Source: Pseudomonas sp. P818
GTDB taxonomy: Bacteria > Pseudomonadota > Gammaproteobacteria > Pseudomonadales > Pseudomonadaceae
Assembly (NCBI RefSeq): GCF_000418555.1
Contig: NZ_ATKM01000006.1
Span: 1 to 64,000 of the forward strand
DNA: 64,000 nt
Reading direction: 5' to 3'
A model generated the notes under the pieces. The model was not told the DNA's origin. It saw nothing but the letters and a program-made list of their open reading frames with translations, and made no database searches. The position numbers and the translations under genes were made by a program. Every line of letters begins with the position of its first letter. Position 1 is the stretch's first letter. Shown here one piece after another: positions 18,547 to 28,028 of this stretch.

Positions 18547-19374
18547 TCAGGGTACCAGCGGTAATTCGCGTTTGTGGCGCGTGGCGTCGTAGGTGCGCAC
18601 GATTGTGGCGTAGGCCTCGTCGCTGACCTTCTGGCCGTGCAGGAAGGCGTCGATTTCGGCATAGGTCACGCCATGAGCCTCCTCGTCCGGCTTGCCGGGG
18701 CGCAGTTCCTCAAGGTCGGCAGTGGGCGTCTTTTGCACCAGATTTTGGGGAGCGCCCAAGTGCGCTGCGATGGCACGTACCTGGTGTTTAACCAGGCCCG
18801 ACAATGGCGCGAGGTCGCAGGCGCCGTCACCGAATTTGGTGAAGAAGCCCATCACCGCTTCGGCGGCGTGGTCGGTGCCGATCACCAGGCCGTTGTTGGC
18901 GTTGGCGATGGTGAACTGGGCGACCATGCGAATGCGTGCCTTGACGTTGCCAATCACGAAGTCGCGACGGGCGTCGCTCAGCTGCTGCAGATGGCTCACC
19001 TGCTGGGCCAGGCCCTTTACGCTGTCGGCAATGTTGACGGTGCTGACCTCATCGGCGCCGATGAAGTTCAGCGAGGCCTGGGCGTCGTGCTCGTCATGCT
19101 GGGTGTTGTGCGGCAGGCGCACGGCAATGAAGCGATAGTCGGCGTCTCCGGTCTCGGCACGCAGCTCCTCGACCGAAAGCTGAGCCAGGCGTCCGGCCGT
19201 GGTCGAGTCCACGCCGCCGCTGATGCCCAGTACCAGCACCTTGAGGCCGGACTGCTTGAGGGTGTTCTTGATGAAGGCCTTGCGCCTTTCGATTTCGGCG
19301 CTCAAGGCTGCGTCGTCGGCGAACGGCGGCACCACGTCGAGGGCGGCGGCGATTTCGGCTTGGCGGTTGCTCAT
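18547..19374 (-). CDS. nadE: NH3-dependent NAD+ synthetase
   Basis: Amidates nicotinate adenine dinucleotide to NAD+ with ammonia and ATP. 275 residues with the PP-loop [13 protein letters not shown]. The absence of an N-terminal glutaminase domain marks the ammonia-dependent form. Last gene of the pncA-pncB-nadE operon; pncB ends 10 bases before it. Confidence 0.95.
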   Translation of the reverse strand: MSNRQAEIAAALDVVPPFADDAALSAEIERRKAFIKNTLKQSGLKVLVLGISGGVDSTTAGRLAQLSVEELRAETGDADYRFIAVRLPHNTQHDEHDAQASLNFIGADEVSTVNIADSVKGLAQQVSHLQQLSDARRDFVIGNVKARIRMVAQFTIANANNGLVIGTDHAAEAVMGFFTKFGDGACDLAPLSGLVKHQVRAIAAHLGAPQNLVQKTPTADLEELRPGKPDEEAHGVTYAEIDAFLHGQKVSDEAYATIVRTYDATRHKRELPLVP

Positions 19375-19384
19375 GTCTGGCTCC

Positions 19385-20584
19385 TCACTGGGTCACGCGA
19401 AACACGTGTTTCAGGTAATGGACGAAGTTCTCGTCGCGGCATTGGGTCTTGCCGGGGGTATCGGAAATCTTCGCTACCGGTTGACCGTTGCAGGCGATCA
19501 TTTTGATCACGATATTCATCGGCTCGACGCCGGGGATGTCGCAGGTCAGGTTGGTTCCGACCCCGAAGCTTACGTGGATTCGCCCGGAAAGTGCACGGTA
19601 GAGCCGCAGCGACTTGGGCAGGTCGAGTCCGTCGGAGAACACCAGGGTCTTGCTCATCGGATCGATGCCCAGTTTCTCGTAGTGGGCGATGGCCTTTTCC
19701 GCCCACACCAGCGGGTCGCCGGAGTCGTGGCGCAGGCCGTCGAACAGCTTGGCGAAGTACAGATCGAAGTCGGCCAGGAAGGCATCCATGGTGATGCAGT
19801 CGGTCAGGGCGATGCCGAGCAGGCCACGGTATTCGCGCACCCAGCAGTCGAGCGCGGCGATCTGGCTGTCGATCAGCCTCGGACCGAGCTGCTGGTGCGC
19901 CATCAGCCACTCGTGGGCCATGGTACCGATGGGCTTGAGGTCGAACTCGCGTGCCAGGTGCACGTTGCTGGTACCGACGAAGCGCCCGGGGAAATCGCGC
20001 TTGAGGATATGCACCGCCTGTTCCTGCACGCGGTAGGAGAAGCGCCGACGGGTACCGAAGTCGGCAAGCTGAAAACCTGCCAGTTCGCTTGGCGAAGCCT
20101 CGGCCTTGAGCCAGTCGAGCTTCTCGTACAGGCGCTCGGCGGCCTGCTCCAGCAGCACCTCGCGGTAGCGATAGCGGTTACGCACCTCACTGACGATGGC
20201 CAGCAGCGGCACTTCGAAGAGGATCACGTGCAACCAGGGGCCGCGCAGGCGGATGTTCAACTGACCGTCTTCGATGCTGGTGTGCACATAGCGCAGGTTG
20301 AAGCGGAACAGGCTGAGGAAGCGAATGAAGTCCGGCTTGATGAACGGGATGCTTTCGAGGAAGGCGAGCTGATCGACGCTCAGGCTGAGTTCGCTCAGCC
20401 GTTCGATCTGGTAGCGAATCTCTGCCAGGTAAGGCGTCAGATCCTCGCTGCTGCGGCAGCGGAACTCCCATTCCACCTCGGCGTTGGGGTAGTTGTGCAA
20501 CACCGCCTGCATCATGGTCAGCTTGTAGAAATCGGTATCCAGCAGGTTCTGCACGGTGCGTTCGGCGAAGATGCTCTCGCTCAT
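19385..20584 (-). CDS. pncB: Nicotinate phosphoribosyltransferase
   Basis: Makes nicotinate mononucleotide from nicotinate and PRPP with ATP hydrolysis, the committed step of the Preiss-Handler salvage path. 399 residues, beginning [24 protein letters not shown], the usual family start. The DSGDP motif and the [10 protein letters not shown] segment are seen. The start at 20584 overlaps the pncA stop by ATGA. The longer upstream reading is inside pncA. Confidence 0.96.
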   Translation of the reverse strand: MSESIFAERTVQNLLDTDFYKLTMMQAVLHNYPNAEVEWEFRCRSSEDLTPYLAEIRYQIERLSELSLSVDQLAFLESIPFIKPDFIRFLSLFRFNLRYVHTSIEDGQLNIRLRGPWLHVILFEVPLLAIVSEVRNRYRYREVLLEQAAERLYEKLDWLKAEASPSELAGFQLADFGTRRRFSYRVQEQAVHILKRDFPGRFVGTSNVHLAREFDLKPIGTMAHEWLMAHQQLGPRLIDSQIAALDCWVREYRGLLGIALTDCITMDAFLADFDLYFAKLFDGLRHDSGDPLVWAEKAIAHYEKLGIDPMSKTLVFSDGLDLPKSLRLYRALSGRIHVSFGVGTNLTCDIPGVEPMNIVIKMIACNGQPVAKISDTPGKTQCRDENFVHYLKHVFRVTQ

Positions 20585-21225
20585 CGCAGGTTCTCCTTGG
20601 CTATGACGCTGTCCAGCTGTTCCAGGCTGGCGGCAAGTGTGATGCCATGCTCGCTCATGGCGATGCAGGCGGTTTCGGCAGTTTCGCTGGCGATGGCTCG
20701 GCAGGCCGGCAGATACACGATCACCTCGAAGCCGGCGCGGCGCAGTTGCAAGGCGGTGGTCTTGACGCAGTAGTCCAGCGCCAGACCGCCAACCAATATT
20801 AGGTCGACGCCATTTTGCCGAAGAAATTCGATCACGCCCGTGCTGCGCTTCTCGGCCAGGTCGTGGTAGCAGGCGCCGTAAGGATGCAGGTCGGGCTCCA
20901 CGCCCTTCCACACGAAGTAGTCGTAGTCCAGTGGCGCCGGCAAGCCGTCGAGCAGTTCGAAACCGGGTGTACCGGGCACGCAATGGCTGACCCAGGTCAG
21001 ATCGGCATTGGCCAGCGGCAGCGCTTGCAGCATCTGCGCGTGGTCCGGCACCACCCAGGCGGCTTGCGGGCTGTGGGCATCCTTGCTGCCGACGCGTAGC
21101 TGAGCGCGCGCTGCCAGCTGGTTCAGTGCCGGGACGATGGCGTCGCCCTCGGGTACTGGCAGCTCATTGGGACAAAGCGGCGTGAAGCCTTTCTGTGCAT
21201 CGACGTCGAAGCTGGCGATCTTCAT
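20581..21225 (-). CDS. pncA: Nicotinamidase
   Basis: Hydrolyses nicotinamide to nicotinate and ammonia. 214 residues of the isochorismatase-like fold, with a putative triad D9 (FDVDAQKGF), K107 (VWKG) and C153 ([10 protein letters not shown]), and metal ligands in KDAHSP (D49, H51). First gene of the operon, downstream of the NrtR operator. Confidence 0.93.
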   Translation of the reverse strand: MKIASFDVDAQKGFTPLCPNELPVPEGDAIVPALNQLAARAQLRVGSKDAHSPQAAWVVPDHAQMLQALPLANADLTWVSHCVPGTPGFELLDGLPAPLDYDYFVWKGVEPDLHPYGACYHDLAEKRSTGVIEFLRQNGVDLILVGGLALDYCVKTTALQLRRAGFEVIVYLPACRAIASETAETACIAMSEHGITLAASLEQLDSVIAKENLR

Positions 21226-21253
21226 GGTGCGCCTCCTTCCTGCGCTGGGGTGG

Positions 21254-21282
21254 CTACATATTTCATCTGATGAAATATGTAG
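21254..21282. promoter_or_regulatory. NrtR operator palindrome
   Basis: A 29-base near-perfect palindrome: two 13-base arms (CTACATATTTCAT and its complement) separated by CTG. It lies in the short gap between the divergent pncA operon and nrtR. A half-site-like GATGAAAT also occurs at 21333-21340. NrtR binds such palindromes and is released by ADP-ribose or NAD-derived ligand, so this is most likely its operator. Confidence 0.8.
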
Positions 21283-21367
21283 TCAAGCGTTTTTACCAAT
21301 TCTTGCGTGAAAGAAGGCGAATTATTGGTCAAGATGAAATAAGTCCATGACGGAGGCGAACGGAAGG

Positions 21368-22060
21368 ATGAGTGCAGTGGAAGTACTGGCCGGGGTGGAT
21401 ATCGTCGCCCTGCGCCTGAGCGAAGAGGGGACGTTGCAGGTGCTGCTGCTGCGTCGCCAGCGCGAACCCTATATGGGGCAGTGGGCACTGCCGGGCGTGC
21501 TGGTCAATGGTCGTTGCGCCGATGCCAGCCTGGATGCCGCCGCCGCCCGTGCCCTGGCGGACAAGGCGCGTCTGCAACCGCAATATCTGGAACAGGTGAC
21601 AACGGTGGGCAACGGCGTGCGGGATCCGCGTGGCTGGTCGCTGAGCACCTGTTACCTGGCGCTGCTGGCGCCTGACGTCGCGCCGCAGGATGAGAATCTG
21701 CAGTTCGTCGAGTTGGCCGCTGTCATTTCCGGGCAGCAGGCGTTGCCATTCGACCATACGCAACTGGTGCGCCTGGCGGCCGAGCGTCTGCGTGGCAAGT
21801 CGGTCTACAGTTCGCTGCCGCTGTATCTGCTAGCTGCGCGCTTTACCGTGACCGAAGCGCTGGCGGCGTTTCAGGCTTGCCTGGGCGAGCCGGTGCAGCA
21901 CACCACCTTGCGTGGACGGCTGGAACGGATGAAGACTCAGGGCTGGATCGGCGAGACCGGCGAGAAGAACTACCCGAAGATGGGGCGGCCACAAAATCTG
22001 CTGGAGCATCGCCCCTTGGCGACCGAGGTGTTCGTCTTCGATCGCAATTTGCTGGCCTAG
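21368..22060 (+). CDS. nrtR: Nudix-related transcriptional regulator NrtR
   Basis: 230 residues. N-terminal Nudix domain with a degenerate Nudix box (the catalytic RExxEE is not conserved; DAAAARALADKARL is seen), as expected of a ligand sensor rather than a hydrolase, followed by a C-terminal winged helix (about 150-225). Represses NAD-salvage genes. The start at 21368 was chosen because of upstream GGAGG at 21352-21356; an ATG at 21347 in the same frame adds 7 residues and is possible. Divergent from pncA. Confidence 0.88.
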   Translation: MSAVEVLAGVDIVALRLSEEGTLQVLLLRRQREPYMGQWALPGVLVNGRCADASLDAAAARALADKARLQPQYLEQVTTVGNGVRDPRGWSLSTCYLALLAPDVAPQDENLQFVELAAVISGQQALPFDHTQLVRLAAERLRGKSVYSSLPLYLLAARFTVTEALAAFQACLGEPVQHTTLRGRLERMKTQGWIGETGEKNYPKMGRPQNLLEHRPLATEVFVFDRNLLA

Positions 22061-22072
22061 GATTACGGGATG

Positions 22073-22104
22073 CTGCAGGCAAAAAAATAGGCGCCAGAGG
22101 CGCC
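22073..22104 (-). terminator. Duplicated terminator unit, distal copy
   Basis: A 32-base unit, CTGCAGGC + A-run + GGCGCCAGAGGCGCC, is repeated at 22189-22220 with two mismatches. On the minus strand the GC stem is followed by a T-run, so each copy is a Rho-independent terminator for quiP. Confidence 0.75.
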
Positions 22105-22188
22105 AGTGGAGCATTTCAATCGATGCATAGGTTCTGAACCCGCTGCGGTGAGAAAGTTCAGCCAGTGATGTAAAAGTGCCATCTTTTT

Positions 22189-22220
22189 CTGCAGGCAAAA
22201 GAAAAGGCGCCAGAGGCGCC
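22189..22220 (-). terminator. Duplicated terminator unit, proximal copy
   Basis: Same 32-base unit as at 22073-22104. It lies about 80 bases past the quiP stop on the minus strand, with the T-rich side distal. The two copies are 116 bases apart, in tandem and same orientation. Confidence 0.78.
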
Positions 22221-22302
22221 CTAAACGATGATCTATGGAGTAAGTCGATTACTCAGAGTCGGATATTGTGGAAATGGTTCAGCGCCACCCGACGAACGGT
22301 CA

Positions 22303-24816
22303 TCATTTCGCTGGCATCAGCAGTAGGCGCTGGTTGCCATAGACCTTATCCAGATTTTCCGATTTGAACGGGAAACTCATGTAGCCGCCCTTGAGCCATG
22401 CGTCGATGCCGTCGGCATAGTGCGGGCTGGCAGGATTGCCGGACTGGCCCGAGCTATTGACGCCGATCAGCGGCTCGTCGGCGGCGAAATCCACCACGAT
22501 GCGCATGGCCGGGACCAGGAAGGTATTGAAATCCTGGCCCCACGCGTAGGCCGAAACGTTCAGCGTGCTGTGATCACCGCCAGCCGGATAGGGGCCGCGA
22601 TCCAGATAACCTTTCAAGGCATTGATGCTGGTGCGCTGGCTGGCGCTCATATAGGGCGCCATGCGCGTGGTATCGGTCACCCACTCGTAGGTGTGCAGCT
22701 TGCCCCATTGCCAGTTGCGCCGCTCCGTGCCGAGGCGGCTCTCCAGCAGCTCGATACTGGCGGCCAGGCTGCGGGCAAGGATGGTCGGCTTGTCTTCCTG
22801 TTCGGGCGTGCGGACGTCGTTCCAGAACGGGCTGTCGGCGTGGCCGAGCAGGTGATCGGCCTGCGCCGAGTAGGAGGTATTGGCGGTTTGCAGCAGCGCC
22901 TGCCAGGCCGGGCTGCTTTCCGGGCCGAGTTCGTCGAGGAAGATCTGCCGCGCACTTTCATGCAGGAAGGCGCCGTAGATGGCGGCATCGGCGGAACTGG
23001 CGGCGAGTTTGCCGTCGAAGGCGAGCAGGCGTTTCAGCGCTTCATCGGCGCGTGCGCGCTGACCGGCCGGCAGCGCCGCGATGGCCTGGCGCAGCGAGTC
23101 GTGCATGGCTGGGTCGTTGAACATGGCCTGCAGCTTGGCGACGAACGGCGAGGTCTGGTCGTACTGCATGGCGATCATGCTGCGTCCGTCGTGCCGGCCG
23201 TTGCCGGCCAGTTCGGCGATGCGCTCGGCACGCTCCGGGTAGTACCAGGAACTCGACAGCTGCATGCCGTAGCCCGGCGGTACGCTGCGCTCGTTGGCAG
23301 TGCCCAGCCAGCCTTGCGGTGGGTCCTGATCGTAGGGATGCAGCATCGGGTCGGCGAAGCCGTCCCAGGCGTAGCGCTCGTCCCAGCCAGGGGAGGGCAG
23401 CAGGCCGCGGCCTTCACGGCGATTGGGGTAGCGACCGGTTACCTGCCAGCCGATGTGCTGGGCGTCGGCGAAAACGATGTTCAGCGGCATGGCGCGGATC
23501 TCGCGCGCCGCCTCGAAGGCTTCGTCCACCGACTGCGCACGGGAAAGGTCGAAGAAGGCATCGAGGCTGTTATCACGCTCGAGCTGAGTGGTTTTCAGCG
23601 CCAGGCCATAACCGCTCTGCAACGGCAGAGGTTGCAGCATATGTTTGCGCTCGCCGAGCACCGAGTTGAGCAGCGGGCCGTTGCGGGTCTCGTACAGCGT
23701 CTCGCGGACCGGCCGCTGGCCGCGGATGAAGAAGGTTTCCTGGCGTTCGGCGACCGGCAGCCACTTGCCATCCGCCTCGTACATCAGGCGGCTGCCTTCG
23801 CGGCGAATGCGTTCGAGATAGATGTCCTGATTGTCGCCCATGACCATGGTCATGCCCCAGGCCAGCTTGCCGTTGTAGCCGGCGACCACGGCCGGTACGC
23901 CCGCGAGGGACACGCCTGCGGCCTGGTACTTGGGCGAGCGGATCTGCACGAAATTCCACAGCGAGGGCATGCTCAGCGGCAGATGGGTGTCGTTGGCCAG
24001 CAGGCTCTTGCCGCCGCGGGTTCTTTGCGGTGCGATGGCCCAGTTGTTCGAGGCGGCGACGCCGAGCATGTGCTGCTCGGCGATCTGCGCTGCGGTGCGG
24101 GAAATCGCCTGCAGACCGGGCAGCTGGCCTTTGAGGTCGAGGCCGGCGAGCTTTTCCGCCTCGGCGAAGGGCAGCGGTTCGTCCGGGTAGATCGGCAACA
24201 GCCAGGGCAGCTTGTCGGCGCCTACCTGCTGGGCCATGGTCAGCGCCGCGATTTCTTCCTGCAGATTCACTGCCAGGCCGAAATTCAGCAGGCAGAACAG
24301 CAGCACCGAATCCTCGGGCTTCCAGTACTCGGGGCGGTAGCCGGATTCGGCCAGGTCCATCGGCAGGCGATCACGGTAGCGGAACATGTAGGCGTTGACG
24401 CCGCGCGCATAGACCTCGAAGAAACGTTTCAGACGCGGCGAGGCATCGGCGTAGAGAATTTCCGCATTCTTTTTCAGATTCACCGCGCGCATGAAACGGT
24501 CCATTTCCAGCACGCCGGGGCCGGCCATTTCAGCCAGGCGGCCCTGGGCCAGCAGGCGCATGCCGACCATCTGGCTGAGACGGTCACCGGCATGCACATA
24601 ACCCAGAGCGAACAGCGCGTCGTGGAAGGTGCCCGACTCGATCAGCGGCATGCCAAGGGCGTTGCGCCGCACCGATGCGCTCTCGGCCACGCCCTGAATG
24701 CGTTCGACCCCGCGGGTGGGCGGTACGCTGTCGGCATAGCGGCTGTTGAGCAGGGACTGGCAGCCGGCAAGACCGGTCAGGGAAGCAGCGAGAGTCAGGC
24801 AGGCCAGCGCGCGCAT
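22303..24816 (-). CDS. quiP: Acyl-homoserine lactone acylase QuiP (penicillin acylase family)
   Basis: Ntn-hydrolase precursor that removes the acyl chain from long-chain acyl-homoserine lactones and related amides. 837 residues. The signal with LAGC (Cys19) suggests a lipoprotein. The nucleophile of the beta subunit is Ser256 in ASNNWAIAP, where autocatalytic cleavage would occur. Conserved [16 protein letters not shown] and [12 protein letters not shown] segments are present. Similarity to P. aeruginosa QuiP (PA1032), from memory, and the following genes matching that neighbourhood favour QuiP over HacB/PvdQ. Start at 24816 gives the lipobox signal; the longer ATG is unsupported. Confidence 0.85.
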   Translation of the reverse strand: MRALACLTLAASLTGLAGCQSLLNSRYADSVPPTRGVERIQGVAESASVRRNALGMPLIESGTFHDALFALGYVHAGDRLSQMVGMRLLAQGRLAEMAGPGVLEMDRFMRAVNLKKNAEILYADASPRLKRFFEVYARGVNAYMFRYRDRLPMDLAESGYRPEYWKPEDSVLLFCLLNFGLAVNLQEEIAALTMAQQVGADKLPWLLPIYPDEPLPFAEAEKLAGLDLKGQLPGLQAISRTAAQIAEQHMLGVAASNNWAIAPQRTRGGKSLLANDTHLPLSMPSLWNFVQIRSPKYQAAGVSLAGVPAVVAGYNGKLAWGMTMVMGDNQDIYLERIRREGSRLMYEADGKWLPVAERQETFFIRGQRPVRETLYETRNGPLLNSVLGERKHMLQPLPLQSGYGLALKTTQLERDNSLDAFFDLSRAQSVDEAFEAAREIRAMPLNIVFADAQHIGWQVTGRYPNRREGRGLLPSPGWDERYAWDGFADPMLHPYDQDPPQGWLGTANERSVPPGYGMQLSSSWYYPERAERIAELAGNGRHDGRSMIAMQYDQTSPFVAKLQAMFNDPAMHDSLRQAIAALPAGQRARADEALKRLLAFDGKLAASSADAAIYGAFLHESARQIFLDELGPESSPAWQALLQTANTSYSAQADHLLGHADSPFWNDVRTPEQEDKPTILARSLAASIELLESRLGTERRNWQWGKLHTYEWVTDTTRMAPYMSASQRTSINALKGYLDRGPYPAGGDHSTLNVSAYAWGQDFNTFLVPAMRIVVDFAADEPLIGVNSSGQSGNPASPHYADGIDAWLKGGYMSFPFKSENLDKVYGNQRLLLMPAK

Positions 24817-24915
24817 GGCGAATTTCCTTGGTTTGCGAACAGACGAGACCAGTCGCGCAGCAACCGGCCACAAAGGCGCCAAGGTAATGAGGCCATCGTG
24901 GCCTGGCAAGAGGGC

Positions 24916-25380
24916 TCAGGCGATTGCCCGAGACCCTTTCAGTCCTTCGTCCAGCAACCAGCGTGCGGCAATGCGCGCGGCCGCCTTGTGCTGCAGTTCC
25001 AGCTCGTTGAAACGCTTTTCGAAGCGGCGTCTCTCGGCCTTGTCCAACGCTTTCCAGGCCGCATGGGTGGGCACGTCGGCGGTGGCTTCGAAGAGCACGT
25101 GGAACACCTGGCAGCGGCTGTCATTGCTCAGGCTGCTGTCGTAGTTGTCGAGCAGCACCTTGATGCGAATGGCGCCCTCGATCAGCGGCAGTTGCTCGTC
25201 GAGCAGGCTGCTGGCGAGGATGTTCAGATCGCCACCGATGCGCTGCCGGCGCTCCTGTTGCGCTTCGTCGCGAGCACGCTGGTTGGCCCACACCCGGCGC
25301 CACAGGTGCCAGGCATAGGCCGCCAGGGCTGCGATCAGCAGCAGGCCGGTCAGTAGCAGGATGAGGGTCAGAGCATCCAT
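24916..25380 (-). CDS. DUF2489-like membrane-anchored protein
   Basis: 154 residues: one N-terminal membrane helix (about 4-25), then a charged, mostly helical cytoplasmic domain rich in Arg, Glu and Leu (RRRFEKRFNELELQHKAAARIAARWL). This resembles the DUF2489 family of unknown function. No enzymatic motif. Located between quiP and a SEC-C protein. Confidence 0.6.
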   Translation of the reverse strand: MDALTLILLLTGLLLIAALAAYAWHLWRRVWANQRARDEAQQERRQRIGGDLNILASSLLDEQLPLIEGAIRIKVLLDNYDSSLSNDSRCQVFHVLFEATADVPTHAAWKALDKAERRRFEKRFNELELQHKAAARIAARWLLDEGLKGSRAIA

Positions 25381-25387
25381 GCGCGGC

Positions 25388-25594
25388 TCAGGCGCCGTGG
25401 CACTTCTTGAATTTCTTCTGGCTGCCGCAAGGGCAGGGGTCGTTGCGGCCGACATCCTTCAGCGCGTTGCGAACCGGCTCCTGATGGCCGTGGTTGCAGT
25501 GCGGGCCGTGTACATGGCCGTGATCGTGATGATCGTGGTCATGGTTGCAGTCGGGGCCGTGGATATGAGGTTCGTTGCTCATGGTGTGACTCAT
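25388..25594 (-). CDS. Small His-rich SEC-C metal-binding protein
   Basis: 68 residues. The first 40 are rich in His, Asp and Cys (repeats such as [18 protein letters not shown] and GPHCNHGHQ), followed by a C-terminal SEC-C zinc motif, [22 protein letters not shown] motifs bind zinc and often contact ribosome, SecB or nucleic acid. An inner ATG at 25582 is an alternative start. Its start follows the stop of the LEA-type gene by 5 bases. Confidence 0.75.
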   Translation of the reverse strand: MSHTMSNEPHIHGPDCNHDHDHHDHGHVHGPHCNHGHQEPVRNALKDVGRNDPCPCGSQKKFKKCHGA

Positions 25595-25599
25595 GCAGG

Positions 25600-26097
25600 T
25601 TATTCGGGGATGTAATCGCCCGGAATTATCTCTCCATTGCGCGCCATGTGCACGCTGCGGCCGAACAACATGCCGGTTTTCACTTCGCCCTTGAGGCTGT
25701 AGCGAATCGGTACGTCGGGTTTTTCCAGGGCCTTGACGATCTGCCGCACATGGCGCCAGAGGTTGGTGCGTACCGGCACGTCGAAGGTGTGATGGCCGTG
25801 GGCGGGCACGGTGAACCACTCGTTGGAGTAGCCTTCGGCCAGTTGAATGCCATTGAGGTGGACGTTGTAGTTCAACCCGCGCACGGGCAGGCTGACCCCA
25901 TTGGGATTGTCTATTCGAAAGCGCAGGCTGAACTCCTGTTCGAGCAGCCTGGCCTTGATCACATCAACTTTGATGAGTTGGACGTCCGGGTCCTTGAAGC
26001 CACCTGTCATCCAGGTTGAGCATCCTGTCAGGCCAGAAAGCAGGCCGGAAAACATCAATAGGCTGATAATTCTTATCATTTGCGCCTGAGAAAACAT
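25600..26097 (-). CDS. LEA type 2 / WHy-domain lipoprotein
   Basis: 165 residues with signal and lipobox LTGC (Cys26). The mature part is a single WHy/LEA_2 beta-sandwich domain (water stress and hypersensitive response), with the typical [18 protein letters not shown] segment. Members of this family are envelope lipoproteins of unclear role, linked to stress. A GGGGG-type ribosome site precedes the first ATG; an ATG at 26079 is the alternative. A Fur-like palindrome lies over this alternative start. Confidence 0.75.
   Translation of the reverse strand: MFSQAQMIRIISLLMFSGLLSGLTGCSTWMTGGFKDPDVQLIKVDVIKARLLEQEFSLRFRIDNPNGVSLPVRGLNYNVHLNGIQLAEGYSNEWFTVPAHGHHTFDVPVRTNLWRHVRQIVKALEKPDVPIRYSLKGEVKTGMLFGRSVHMARNGEIIPGDYIPE
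26064..26078. promoter_or_regulatory. Possible Fur-like box
   Basis: TGATAATTCTTATCA matches the 15-base Fur core TGATAATNATTATCA with one mismatch. It lies at the 5' end of the LEA lipoprotein gene, inside codons M-I-R-I-I if the upstream start is used. Coding constraint could produce this by chance. Confidence 0.25.
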
Positions 26098-26225
26098 TTC
26101 ACACCCCCATTGCGGCTCAGTGTAACAAGCAAGCGCTTGGCTGCAACGGGTGAAGTCGCATTATTTTCAAGACGATAGCGCTGCCGTTTGGCGCAGTAGG
26201 TAGCGAATAGGACAGGAGTGTGACC

Positions 26226-26780
26226 ATGAGTCGCTACGAGATCGCCTTCTCCGGGCAACTGGTGCCGGGGGCACAGGCGGAGTTGGTCAGGGCCAATCTG
26301 GCCAAGCTGTTCCAGGCCGATGCTCAGCGTATTGCCCAGCTGTTCTCCGGGCGCCGCATCGTGATCAAGAACAACCTCGACGCCGCCGCTGCGGAGAAAT
26401 ACCGTGCAACGCTGGAGCGGGCCGGTGCCCGTGTCGAGGTCGTCGACATGGACATGCCGATCGAGGAAGTCGAATTGGCACCGCCACCACCAGCCGAGAC
26501 GATGCCGGCTGCAGCAGCTGCGCCTGCTGCGACCAGGCCGGGACGTTTGCAGGTCGCACCGCGTGATGAATACATGGCGGCATTCAGCGAGGTGGACGCG
26601 CCGGATTTCGGCATCGCTCCGGTAGGCAGCGATCTGCAGGACGCCAGGCCTGACCCCAAAGCACCGCAGGTCGACCTGTCGCAATTCAGCCTGGCACCGG
26701 TGGGCAGCGACATGGGCCAGGCGAGGCCCGAGACTCCCGCTGCCGCGCCGGACATCTCGCATCTGAAACTGCAGGACTGA
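26226..26780 (+). CDS. Protein of unknown function with two APVGSD motifs
   Basis: 184 residues, no signal or membrane segment. An N-terminal alpha/beta part (about 1-80, ending EVEL) is followed by a Pro/Ala linker and a low-complexity tail with two repeats: FGIAPVGSDLQDARP and FSLAPVGSDMGQARP (APVGSD at 131-136 and 157-162). AGGAG at 26214-26218 supports the ATG at 26226. The N-terminal domain might resemble the ligand or RNA-binding C-terminal domain of ribosomal L7/L12, but this is a weak impression. Confidence 0.5.
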   Translation: MSRYEIAFSGQLVPGAQAELVRANLAKLFQADAQRIAQLFSGRRIVIKNNLDAAAAEKYRATLERAGARVEVVDMDMPIEEVELAPPPPAETMPAAAAAPAATRPGRLQVAPRDEYMAAFSEVDAPDFGIAPVGSDLQDARPDPKAPQVDLSQFSLAPVGSDMGQARPETPAAAPDISHLKLQD

Positions 26781-26845
26781 CCGCTTCGCGGGTTGCAACG
26801 CCGTGAGCTGCGCCGGCAGCCGCGGCGTTTCTGCATCGAGCGCGG

Positions 26846-27961
26846 CTAGCCCGCCTTGCACTTGGCCTGCGCCTGCTCCGGTTTGAGGTTGCGCACGCTG
26901 GTGAAGAACAGCTCGCAGGTTTGCAGTTTCTGCGTCACCTGCCATTTCTGGGTACAGCTACTGAGCAGTTGCTGCGCATCGCGCGTCGGTTGCTGGCCCA
27001 TGCTGGCCTGCCAGCAGGCCGCGCTCAGATCCTGCCCCATGACCCTGATCCCCGCCGCGTTGGCAGCATCCTCGCTGCCCTTGTTGTTTGCCGGATCGGC
27101 GGCGTACCAGATATAGCTGGGATGATTGGCGCCGAGTACCGGGACCTGCCGGCCGGCCCCTGCATTGATCTGGCCGAGCCCGAGCACCGGCAGGTTCACC
27201 CCGTATTGCTGCTTGATCCAGCTGCGCACCGGGCTGCCGAAGGCGACCATCGGCAGGCTGGCGTCGTTCGGCGCAGCACTGAGTTCATCGACCATGCGTC
27301 GTTGATAGTCGTTGAAATAACCGTACACGCCTTCCAGGGCGCTGCCGGCACTGGCCGGGGCGGCAATCGGGGCGATGTCGACGATGGTCTGGTAGGCCGG
27401 CGTCTGCTCGGCGGCAATGCCGTTGTAGCTGAGCAGGGCGGCCCAGCGGTCGGTGGTGCTCGAACGCAGATAGTCCTGAGCCTGGGTCAGCGAGTAGTCC
27501 GGTGGAAAGTGCAGCAGCTCGACGCTCTTGCGGTTCTCCAGTGCCATGCCCAGTGGCAGGAAGAAGTACCAGTTGTACTGCCATTTGCCGTCACGATTGA
27601 GCTGACTGGCGCCCTGATAGGCCAGGTCGCCGGCATCGAGCAGTTGCAGCAGGGGCTTGCCGTACTCGGCGGGTGTGCCCGTAAAGTGGGCTTGCACACG
27701 CTCGCCGTTGCGCGTGACGCTTACGCTGGCCTGTGGGTAGCCATCGCGCGTGAGGCTTTGCTGCAGGTAGTGTTCCACCGTCTGCTCCAGCGTCCAGTCG
27801 CGATAGCAGATCACGCTGCAGTTGTTCGGATAGGCGAACAGACGGCTGACGCGCTGGCTATCCCCCAGATCCAGCGTTTGCCCTTGCGGCCCGCCGGGAT
27901 GGTTGACGCAGCCAAAGAGCAGGCTGGCCAGGATAAGAGCGATACCACTTTTCTTGTGCAT
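26846..27961 (-). CDS. Putative lipoprotein of unknown function
   Basis: 371 residues with a signal ending LLFGC (lipobox Cys18). A strong AAGGAG lies 5-6 bases before the ATG at 27961. The mature part contains an N-terminal region with NCSVICYRDWTLEQT and a longer alpha/beta part with a GVYGYFNDYQRRMVDEL segment. Six or more Cys suggest disulfides. I do not recognise the family; location beside yjcH/ychJ-type genes matches other pseudomonads. Confidence 0.65.
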   Translation of the reverse strand: MHKKSGIALILASLLFGCVNHPGGPQGQTLDLGDSQRVSRLFAYPNNCSVICYRDWTLEQTVEHYLQQSLTRDGYPQASVSVTRNGERVQAHFTGTPAEYGKPLLQLLDAGDLAYQGASQLNRDGKWQYNWYFFLPLGMALENRKSVELLHFPPDYSLTQAQDYLRSSTTDRWAALLSYNGIAAEQTPAYQTIVDIAPIAAPASAGSALEGVYGYFNDYQRRMVDELSAAPNDASLPMVAFGSPVRSWIKQQYGVNLPVLGLGQINAGAGRQVPVLGANHPSYIWYAADPANNKGSEDAANAAGIRVMGQDLSAACWQASMGQQPTRDAQQLLSSCTQKWQVTQKLQTCELFFTSVRNLKPEQAQAKCKAG

Positions 27962-28028
27962 GGCTTTCTCCTTGTTGAGCGTCCTCGCGGGACGATTCAA
28001 CTCAAGCAGAAAGCGCGATTAACGCCAA

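Noticed and set aside
22420..25356. 978-codon plus-strand ORF opposite quiP
   Set aside because: Same reason; no domain seen and the opposite strand encodes QuiP.
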